A DNA stretch of 7,830 bases from Candidatus Bathyarchaeota archaeon (GTDB lineage Archaea > Thermoproteota > Bathyarchaeia > Bathyarchaeales > Bathyarchaeaceae): contig QMYO01000065.1 of NCBI GenBank assembly GCA_003662715.1, positions 1 to 7,830 of the forward strand, read 5' to 3'. How positions within the stretch are numbered: position 1 is the first letter of the stretch; each line of letters starts with the position of its first letter. Below the pieces are notes generated by a model. That model had not been told where the DNA came from, searched no databases, and saw only the letters and a list, made by a program, of their open reading frames with translations. The position numbers and the translations under genes were made by a program. Positions 1 through 5,635 of the stretch are shown one piece after another.

Positions 1-357
1 CGTTAATTCTTCCTTATTCTCCGCCAAGACCTTTACGATGCTATCGTATTTCCCAAAAAGTCGATGAAATTCAGATATCTCTGGAAAATCCTTGATTGCT
101 TCTTCGTTTTTCTTCCTAAGCTCGATTCTGGGGTCCTCACGCATTAATACGTATGCTTGAATGCTTAAACCAAATTTTTCTGGGTCCAACTTCAGGGCGA
201 AAGAACTGATCAAGCCGGAGCTGCATAATTTATCAATCTTCTTTGCAACGGTTTGCCTCGTGGCTCCCACATTCTTCGCAATTTGTAAGACGGGTTGTCT
301 TGCATCCCTTAGTAGCTGGAGGATTATCTTCTTATCCAAATCTCTAATTTTTAACAT
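1..357 (-). CDS. Lrp/AsnC-family transcriptional regulator, N-terminal 119 residues (3' end outside window)
   Basis: This frame runs from an ATG at 357 down to base 1 with no stop, so the C-terminal end is missing; members of this family are usually about 150 residues, so roughly 30 are lost. Residues 1-57 form the AsnC-type winged helix-turn-helix, starting with the typical LDxxIIxxL pattern (LDKKIILQLL), followed by a recognition helix around GATRQTVAKKIDKL. From about residue 62 the RAM/AsnC ligand-binding domain begins, and FGKYDSIVKV (101-110) matches the family's conserved G-x-x-D-x-x-x-K/V turn. Such proteins bind DNA as dimers or octamers and commonly sense amino acids. There is no Shine-Dalgarno sequence before the ATG, and the predicted leader is about 10 nt, in keeping with near-leaderless archaeal translation. 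The gene is divergent from the PEPCK-like gene, and an inverted repeat covers its start codon, suggesting autoregulation (inference). The effector is unknown. Confidence 0.9.
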   Translation of the reverse strand, partial: MLKIRDLDKKIILQLLRDARQPVLQIAKNVGATRQTVAKKIDKLCSSGLISSFALKLDPEKFGLSIQAYVLMREDPRIELRKKNEEAIKDFPEISEFHRLFGKYDSIVKVLAENKEELT

Positions 358-380
358 TTTGTTAACACAATGTTTAAAAA
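348..380. promoter_or_regulatory. Operator-like inverted repeat over the Lrp-type start codon
   Basis: TTTTTAACATT (348-358) faces AATGTTTAAAAA (369-380), an inverted repeat that matches except for one extra base in the right arm. Between the arms lies GTTAAC, itself a palindrome. The element sits downstream of the minus-strand TATA box and covers the ATG at 357, where a bound protein would block initiation. Lrp/AsnC regulators often bind such AT-rich dyads at their own promoters, so autorepression is the natural guess. The AT-richness of the region means part of the symmetry could be chance. Confidence 0.5.
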
Positions 381-386
381 CTTGTT

Positions 387-408
387 CTTATTTATAAGAT
401 TTTCCACA
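387..408 (-). promoter_or_regulatory. Archaeal TATA/BRE promoter of the Lrp-type gene, possibly bidirectional
   Basis: Read on the minus strand, a purine-rich GGAAAA (BRE-like) precedes CTTATAAATAAG (398-387). The box centre is about 36 nt before the ATG at 357, which puts the start of transcription near 367 and gives a very short leader. The box is symmetrical (CTTAT, two T, ATAAG), so on the plus strand it could also place a start near 420 for the PEPCK-like gene, although no purine-rich BRE is seen on that side. Confidence 0.55.
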
Positions 409-457
409 AAAATAAACTAAAAGTTAAGGAGTAAACGAGAAAACCACATACAAACCG

Positions 458-2272
458 ATGAGAGGATACTTCGTGAAAAGAAAAGTCATCCCAGACGTAA
501 AAGAGATTACAATTGAAGGTTTTAAAGAAGTCTTTAGGAATATCATTAAACTGAAAGAAAGAAGCGGAATTACAGCTATATTAGATAATCCACCTGACCT
601 TTTTGAACGAGCAAAGAATTATGGCACACGTTTCAGAAATAACTCTTGGGGCTGGGCTTCAAACATCTGGCATAGATCTGCGACTGGAAGCCTCGTTGTT
701 GAAAAGGATGCAGACTTGATATATGAGCATAAACTCTTGATGCTGCGTGTTTTGGAGCACATCCTAGCCCAAGGACCCCTAATTAAAGTTGATGCTATTC
801 TTGGAAAGCCTGGAACTAAGGCGGAGATGCATTGCAGACTTTATTGCGACCCGCAGTTTCCAGACATCGCTTACCGCTGGAGCCAAATATGCTTCCCAAG
901 CAATCCCAAAAGCAAACCCGATGCAGAGCTTTTCTGCATTCCCCATTACCTTGGAAACCCAACCATCCCGGGAACCAACAAAATGCTACGGGTGCTACGG
1001 TTCCCTCATCATAACTACTCAATCATCACTTGCAGCTCCTATCAAGGCGAAGTTAAGAAGGGCTTCTTATCTCACTGGATATATCACGTGTATAAGAGAG
1101 GCGGCACTGGAGAACATGCTTCCTTTAAGGAGTTCACTGTGAAAAGAGTTGACGGCAGCGAAAAGAGAATAGTTATGTGTACATGGGCTTTAACAGGCGC
1201 AGGAAAATCTACGCACGGTCTGTACATCTTTGACAAAAAGAATGCACAAGTATATCAGAAATCTTTTGGAATAAACCCACTCGACTACGTACGCGATCAA
1301 ACCCTCAAAAACGATGACATAATAGCCATATTCAAAGATCAAGTGATAGGCTCAGAGAGAGGATCATGGACCAAAACAGAAGGCATAGAAGAAACACAGG
1401 TTGCTATATGGCGCGCCGCCAACTCGCCGAGAGCCTTACATGAGAACACAGAATTCGGTCCCGATGGAAACCCAAGTTTTAAGGGAGAACTCTTCCAGTA
1501 CTTCGGGATGCTCAATCGAAACGCCCGCTCAGTATTCTTCCTTCGAGATACTGGTTACTTTAACGGTGACGTCGTTTCGAACGGTCCCATAAACGCGGCA
1601 GTATTCATTAGTCCCGGATACTTTAGCGATTACGCTTGGATGAGAATTAAAGACGTAGCCTTTGCCGCTAAAGTACTAGCTGATGGGCGCACCATTGGAC
1701 ATCCAGCTCAATCTCGAAAAGTCGCTGGTCTCGTAAGGTTCGTGTGCAGATATTGCCTTCCTTTCACTATGGGCGTAAAATCCGCGGCGCATGTCATCAG
1801 GTTTTATAAATTCTTAAAGGAGAGAGAAGAAAACGGCGACCCAGTAGAAGTCTATCAGCTAAACACCACTGGAAGGATAGGCACAAAATACCAATGGGTA
1901 AAAAAGAAAATTAATGGCGAAGAGCTAGAAATTCCAGAGCCGATCTTTGAGCTAACACCAGACGGCGTAAGAATACCCGTTGGCGGAACAACACCCACCA
2001 TAGAGGAGACAGAATTATTCCTACTACAAGCGATGAGAGGAGCAGTAGAATATGAGCCCCATCCCATCTGGGGAGAGAAAGTGTTAGTACCCATCAAAGT
2101 TGAAGGACTCACAGAAGAACGACTCAGAGAATTAAATCCCTTTACCTACCGCTCCAAAGATGAGATGAAGAAGCTATTAAAAATCCAGATTCAGCTAAGC
2201 AAAATTCACTTAGATAAGCAATGTCCAGGCCTACCAGCCTTCATTTACAACGCAATGGACCTGCCTGCCTAG
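458..2272 (+). CDS. Divergent phosphoenolpyruvate carboxykinase-superfamily protein (ATP-type fold)
   Basis: This 604-residue protein resembles the ATP-dependent PEPCK superfamily, cytosolic enzymes that interconvert oxaloacetate and phosphoenolpyruvate with a nucleotide in gluconeogenesis or anaplerosis. SYQGEVKKGFLS (194-205) corresponds to the substrate/metal-binding YxGEMKKGxFS segment. LTGAGKSTH (245-253) is the P-loop, where typical ATP enzymes have GLSGTGKTT. SVFFLRDTGYFNGDVV (358-373) parallels the conserved VIFLTxDAFGVLPPV strand, and LNTTGRIGT (468-476) parallels LVNTGWNGTG. The second kinase motif, GDDEHGW in classical enzymes, is not recognisable in the corresponding region near 285-304, and the protein is longer than the usual 530-540 residues. 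It may therefore be a distant paralogue with another phosphate-transfer activity. The start is uncertain: the ATG at 458 has no well-placed ribosome site, whereas GTG at 473 lies 7 nt after GAGG (462-465). It ends in TAG. It is divergent from the Lrp-type gene and convergent with the purine operon. Confidence 0.72.
   Translation: MRGYFVKRKVIPDVKEITIEGFKEVFRNIIKLKERSGITAILDNPPDLFERAKNYGTRFRNNSWGWASNIWHRSATGSLVVEKDADLIYEHKLLMLRVLEHILAQGPLIKVDAILGKPGTKAEMHCRLYCDPQFPDIAYRWSQICFPSNPKSKPDAELFCIPHYLGNPTIPGTNKMLRVLRFPHHNYSIITCSSYQGEVKKGFLSHWIYHVYKRGGTGEHASFKEFTVKRVDGSEKRIVMCTWALTGAGKSTHGLYIFDKKNAQVYQKSFGINPLDYVRDQTLKNDDIIAIFKDQVIGSERGSWTKTEGIEETQVAIWRAANSPRALHENTEFGPDGNPSFKGELFQYFGMLNRNARSVFFLRDTGYFNGDVVSNGPINAAVFISPGYFSDYAWMRIKDVAFAAKVLADGRTIGHPAQSRKVAGLVRFVCRYCLPFTMGVKSAAHVIRFYKFLKEREENGDPVEVYQLNTTGRIGTKYQWVKKKINGEELEIPEPIFELTPDGVRIPVGGTTPTIEETELFLLQAMRGAVEYEPHPIWGEKVLVPIKVEGLTEERLRELNPFTYRSKDEMKKLLKIQIQLSKIHLDKQCPGLPAFIYNAMDLPA
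462..475 (+). promoter_or_regulatory. Shine-Dalgarno-like GAGG with an alternative GTG start for the PEPCK-like gene
   Basis: GAGG at 462-465 is followed by a 7-nt spacer and an in-frame GTG at 473-475. The upstream AAGGAG (427-432) is about 25 nt from the ATG at 458, too far for normal use. On spacing alone, GTG 473 is a credible true start and would give a 599-residue protein beginning MKRKVIPDVKE. Confidence 0.4.
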
Positions 2273-2323
2273 GGCGCGAACATAGAAGCGAGCAGACATG
2301 TATGGAAAAGAATAGGTCAATAG
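2270..2323 (+). other. Two in-frame amber codons at the end of the PEPCK-like gene
   Basis: The reading frame ends with TAG at 2270-2272. After 16 sense codons (GANIEASRHVWKRIGQ) a second in-frame TAG occurs at 2321-2323, and the first non-amber stop is TAA at 2405-2407, inside the antisense purP gene. Because PylC is encoded nearby, amber may be decoded as pyrrolysine in this organism. Nothing shows that readthrough actually occurs here, and the 604-residue product looks complete. Confidence 0.4.
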
Positions 2324-3402
2324 ACAACTTTTTCTAATTCATTATTCTTAATTGCAAGCTTTATTTCCCTAGCAATCCTCCTACCCATGTACATTCCTTC
2401 ACCATAATTTAGATACGCATACGGAGAAACACCGATGCCAACGTTGGTTCCAGCAACTATTCTCGCGGAGATTTCGAACGTAAAAATTTCCAAGTCATCA
2501 GTGATAATGGTTTCTAAACAAAAAGGTCCTATAATCCCAGGAGGAGCAATCTCCTTCGATATTTTAACTACATTCTCTCCCATCCTGAGAATCTCTGGCA
2601 GAAGCGATTCTCTCACCACTATTGGGATATTGCCAATGATGGTGTATGTGGGATTAAAAGTAATTTGTAATTGCTCACTTGCAGGTATTCTTCCTATACT
2701 GTCCACCGCAGACTCATATCGCTTATCTATCCCCAACAACTCAACCTCATTTTTAAGGGGTGAATGAAAATATGAAGGATAAACATTTACTCCTATAATG
2801 TACTCTTGAAGATGTATATTTTCCAAATCTTCCCTTCTCAAATGCCCCTTTTTGATAATGTCTGCTGCCTTTTTATGAAAGGACTCTGAAGAGTTCGCTA
2901 GGAAATACCCTTTTCCACCCCTTGCTCCAGGAAACTTTGCGATAACCAACCCTTCTATGTCATTTGGGTCTTTGAAGGTTTTGGGTAAAGTTAAACCCGC
3001 CCTCTGCAACCATTCCCTCTGCTTTTCTCTGTCAGTCTCCCAGCGGAGAAGTTCTCTGTTGCCAAATAACGGTATACGTAATTCAGCCATTATTCTTTCT
3101 GTACCAATATAAGCATTAAAGGAGCCATGTGGAACCAAAATCGTATTTGTTTGTCTCAGCTTCTGTTGGATGTCTTCATCCAAAAGCTCATTGAAATTTT
3201 CAACTAGAATAACGTCGTCTGCTAGAGGGAACCTTTGGTAAATGATTTCATCCCTCTTCTTGCAGACGCAGATTGTTCTGAATCCTTCTTCCTTTGCGCC
3301 TTTGAAAATGTTAAGCGCAGAGTGAGACCCAAGTGTGCCTATTGTGATTTTTCCAGTTTCATATCTCCCTATAATAGCGTCTATTTCATCTTTTGTAATC
3401 AT
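2317..3402 (-). CDS. purP: FAICAR synthetase PurP (formate-dependent, canonical copy)
   Basis: This 361-residue ATP-grasp enzyme is the archaeal formate--phosphoribosylaminoimidazolecarboxamide ligase, which formylates AICAR to FAICAR with ATP and formate in cytosolic de novo purine synthesis, replacing the folate-dependent PurH transformylase. The length and the whole sequence match the Methanocaldococcus-type PurP as I recall it. Visible motifs are LGSHSAL (24-30) and PHGSF (91-95) in the N-terminal domain, the ATP-grasp glycine-rich loop KFPGARGGKGYF (156-167), QEYIIG (199-204), ELLGIDKRYES (221-231) and the C-terminal metal/ATP segment FEISARIVAGTN (309-320). All expected catalytic elements are present. 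The gene is the last of a three-gene operon; its ATG overlaps the TGA of the preceding paralogue as ATGA. A Shine-Dalgarno-like GAGATGAT (3416-3409) lies 6 nt before the ATG, so it can be translated by coupling and by direct initiation. It ends in TGA. Confidence 0.94.
   Translation of the reverse strand: MITKDEIDAIIGRYETGKITIGTLGSHSALNIFKGAKEEGFRTICVCKKRDEIIYQRFPLADDVILVENFNELLDEDIQQKLRQTNTILVPHGSFNAYIGTERIMAELRIPLFGNRELLRWETDREKQREWLQRAGLTLPKTFKDPNDIEGLVIAKFPGARGGKGYFLANSSESFHKKAADIIKKGHLRREDLENIHLQEYIIGVNVYPSYFHSPLKNEVELLGIDKRYESAVDSIGRIPASEQLQITFNPTYTIIGNIPIVVRESLLPEILRMGENVVKISKEIAPPGIIGPFCLETIITDDLEIFTFEISARIVAGTNVGIGVSPYAYLNYGEGMYMGRRIAREIKLAIKNNELEKVVY
2329..2333 (+). terminator. Possible T-tract terminator after the PEPCK-like gene
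   Basis: A run of five T followed by further T-rich sequence lies about 57 nt after the TAG stop, within the 3' end of the convergent purP gene. Archaeal termination often uses such T tracts without a hairpin. The tract is short, so support is weak. Confidence 0.22.
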
Positions 3403-4496
3403 GTAACTATCATCTCAAGCTTATTTTCCTCAACCGCCCGTTTGATTTCCATAGCCACTCTTCTCCCTGGACCAACTTCCTTTCCATATTTATACTTCAT
3501 GTAAGGAGAAGTGGGTTCTACACATGGGCATCCGGGTATTCTTGGGCTCACATCGAAAACATAGAATGCTAAGTCCTTTGTCATGGCTCCTTGTAGGGCG
3601 AATAAGCCTATTATCCCTGGGGGATATTCTTTTTTGCAGACTTCAACGAATTTTTCTCCAGCTTCAAATATCTTTTCTAGTTGGGATTCTCTCATAGTGG
3701 CTCCCATGTGTCCTATTTCAATGTTCTGCGTTGATACTTTTGCTTCTAATTGTTCGTCTGCTGGTAGGTCCAGAACGCCGTCTAGGTTTGTTTGTATTCT
3801 TCTGTCAAATCCTAACAGATCTATTTCGTCAGTTATTGGAGACCAGAAATAGTTGGCGTTGAATTTGGCGCCGACAACATATTCTTCTATTACCGCCTTT
3901 TCTAGGTCTCTCCTGTCAATTATTCCCTTTTTTATTCTTTCTTCAGCTCTTTTCTTGAATTCTTCTGGAGATGAGGCGTAAAAGAAAGCTCTTTCTATAT
4001 GTCTTTCTTTTTCAGGAACTTTAACTATTACCAGTCTGTCTATTTCTTCGTGTGAACTGAAGATTTTAGGTGTCTTTATGCCAGCTTTTTTTAGTAAGTA
4101 ATATTGGTTTTTCGGTGCATTTCTCTCTTCGCTTCTTAGCATGTATCTGTTCCCTAAGATTGGGACTGAGAATTTCTTTTCTATGTTATCGTAACCTACA
4201 TAAACTGAGAATGATCTGTTTGGCACAAATATGGTATTTAATTTTCGTAGCTTCTCTTGATTTTCTTCTTTAATCATGTCAACGAAATTATCTAGCAGCA
4301 TGACATGGTCGAATAAGTTTTTGTAGTGTTTAGTGTAGGTTTTTTCTCTTCCTTTTTGGCAAACAACAACTACTTCAAATCCTTCCTGTTTGGCGCCGTG
4401 ACCCATTTCTAAGGCGGAGTGTGATCCGAGCACGCCAATTTTGATTTCTTTAGGGTTATAGTTTGCTATGATTTCATGAATTTTTTCACGGTTCAT
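3399..4496 (-). CDS. Degenerate PurP paralogue (PurP2-like), probably not a standard FAICAR synthetase
   Basis: This 365-residue protein aligns end to end with the neighbouring PurP and keeps LGSHSAL (23-29), EEYVVG (204-209), DLLGFDRRIQ (226-235) and PPGIIGLFALQ (292-302). Several active-site elements differ. The glycine-rich ATP loop KFPGARGGKGYF is replaced by KVPEKERHIERAFF (159-172), the HGSF motif is NRSF (93-96), the RWE after GNRxxLR is lost, and the metal-binding FExSAR...GTN is FDVSPRIPGCPC (314-325). These are losses or changes in ATP and metal ligands, so ordinary ligase activity is doubtful. Archaea with two PurP-family genes are known, and the second copy's role is not settled to my knowledge. 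Its start overlaps the purC stop and its stop overlaps the purP start, both as ATGA, pointing to strict co-translation. Possible roles are a structural partner in a PurP hetero-oligomer, or another step of the pathway such as a substitute IMP cyclohydrolase (speculation). Confidence 0.85.
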   Translation of the reverse strand: MNREKIHEIIANYNPKEIKIGVLGSHSALEMGHGAKQEGFEVVVVCQKGREKTYTKHYKNLFDHVMLLDNFVDMIKEENQEKLRKLNTIFVPNRSFSVYVGYDNIEKKFSVPILGNRYMLRSEERNAPKNQYYLLKKAGIKTPKIFSSHEEIDRLVIVKVPEKERHIERAFFYASSPEEFKKRAEERIKKGIIDRRDLEKAVIEEYVVGAKFNANYFWSPITDEIDLLGFDRRIQTNLDGVLDLPADEQLEAKVSTQNIEIGHMGATMRESQLEKIFEAGEKFVEVCKKEYPPGIIGLFALQGAMTKDLAFYVFDVSPRIPGCPCVEPTSPYMKYKYGKEVGPGRRVAMEIKRAVEENKLEMIVT

Positions 4497-5545
4497 TTTT
4501 GTTCACATAAATATTTTTGGTATTCATCTATTATCTGAGCAAGGCTTGAGACGTTAAATAGGTTTAGCCCAGTAAGTTCATTTGCGGCTGCCTTATATAT
4601 ATTGCATATGATTTTTTCTAAAGCTGGGTCTAAGCGGGGTGGTTGGGATTTGCATAAGCTTTTCCAGTCCTTGATTCCTTTAGCATCAGCTTCTTTTTTG
4701 GCTTTTTCAACGTCTTTGTACCAATCCGTCTTTTTGTAGTATTGTCTTGCAATTTCTTTACTCACGTGAAAACCTCTATATGTAAATCTGCACTCATCAA
4801 GGGTTCCCACGGCATCGACGACGATTAGCTTTCTTTGAGGATTGAATGCTAACTCGACTTTTCCGTCCTCGTTTGTTAAGTTGGCTTTTGAAGCAATCTT
4901 TGTGATTAAATCATTTACCTCAAGTAAAATGGCTTTGATTTCCGCTGTTTCTTCGTCAGTTAAGCCAGCGATGCTCTGTGCTTCAGACCATGTGATGTAT
5001 CTGTCGCTTTCTTCTAATTTTGTGCTTACATCTAAGATTGGTTCTTTAAGTTTTTCTCCAGGGGTAGGGTAGTGGTCTAGTCCTAAATCTTCGGGTTTTA
5101 GTCCTTTTTTTAGTCTTTTGAAAACAGATGAGCCTTCTGGGAGGCTGTTTCTATACATGATTTCTAGAGGTATCAGGAAATTGGTTAGATTTGGAGTGAA
5201 CATGCTGTAATCGTATTTAAGTTTTCCAGCTTCTCTGTAAGAGGTTGGGTGGAGCACGTTTACGAAGTCTATTTCCATAACATTGCAAGGTTCCTTTAAT
5301 CTATCAGTTGTGACGAGTCTTCCGTTTTGTACGAGTCCTCTGTAATGGGTTTTTATTCCTTTTTCCTCTAATCTTTCAAAGCAATAGGCGCTCATTATAC
5401 AGAGAGCAGCGCCCTTTTGCTCAATTAAATCTGGCATTTCTCCCCAATCGAAGACGGAGTAGCGGTCAGAAAAATGGAATCTTGCTATGCCTACCTCATT
5501 TTTCGTTGGTTTTTTTATAACTTCTAAATCCTTTACACTTCCCAT
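4493..5545 (-). CDS. purC: SAICAR synthetase PurC (phosphoribosylaminoimidazolesuccinocarboxamide synthase), archaeal type
   Basis: PurC joins CAIR and aspartate with ATP to give SAICAR, in cytosolic purine synthesis. Evidence includes the N-terminal nucleotide-binding GSVKDL (2-7), the FSDRYSVFDWGEMPD block (25-39), in which the family typically has F.D..SAFD or similar, and IPLEIMYRNSLPEGSS (125-140), equivalent to VPxExVVRNxxxGS. KVELAF (229-234) corresponds to KxEFG, and DAVGTLDECRF (244-254) replaces DExxPDxSRxW while keeping an aspartate and the arginine. At 350 residues it is much longer than the bacterial enzyme of about 240, with extra sequence around 140-200 and near the C terminus, as in other archaeal or eukaryote-like versions. 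It is the first gene of the operon. The ATG start is supported by GAGGAG 9 nt upstream. Its TGA overlaps the next ATG by 4 nt. Confidence 0.9.
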   Translation of the reverse strand: MGSVKDLEVIKKPTKNEVGIARFHFSDRYSVFDWGEMPDLIEQKGAALCIMSAYCFERLEEKGIKTHYRGLVQNGRLVTTDRLKEPCNVMEIDFVNVLHPTSYREAGKLKYDYSMFTPNLTNFLIPLEIMYRNSLPEGSSVFKRLKKGLKPEDLGLDHYPTPGEKLKEPILDVSTKLEESDRYITWSEAQSIAGLTDEETAEIKAILLEVNDLITKIASKANLTNEDGKVELAFNPQRKLIVVDAVGTLDECRFTYRGFHVSKEIARQYYKKTDWYKDVEKAKKEADAKGIKDWKSLCKSQPPRLDPALEKIICNIYKAAANELTGLNLFNVSSLAQIIDEYQKYLCEQK

Positions 5546-5554
5546 CCTATATCG

Positions 5555-5560
5555 CTCCTC
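5555..5560 (-). promoter_or_regulatory. Shine-Dalgarno sequence of purC
   Basis: On the minus strand GAGGAG (5560-5555) stands 9 nt before the ATG at 5545. It is the clearest ribosome site in the window and fixes the purC start. Confidence 0.7.
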
Positions 5561-5587
5561 ACTTTACTTTTGTTACGTGTATAAGTT

Positions 5588-5595
5588 GTATAAAG
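5588..5595 (-). promoter_or_regulatory. TATA box of the purC-purP2-purP operon
   Basis: CTTTATAC on the minus strand is centred about 46 nt before the purC ATG. Transcription would start near 5566 and leave a leader of about 20 nt that includes the GAGGAG site. A second box-like CTTATA (5585-5580) lies closer, but using it would remove the Shine-Dalgarno sequence from the transcript. Confidence 0.45.
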
Positions 5596-5635
5596 TCAAA
5601 TTTTTCTGTGCTCTTACTCGATATTTAAGCAAACC

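Noticed and set aside
161..397. Plus-strand open frame of 78 codons
   Set aside because: It lies opposite the Lrp-type gene, which has clear family motifs, and its translation shows no recognisable family.
3399..4496. Reading the second purP as a decaying pseudogene
   Set aside because: It is full length with no frameshift or stop, keeps many family residues, and has precise ATGA overlaps at both ends, which argues for selection on its product.
5580..5585. CTTATA as the main TATA box of purC
   Set aside because: A start about 25 nt downstream would fall within or after the GAGGAG ribosome site; the box at 5588-5595 fits better.
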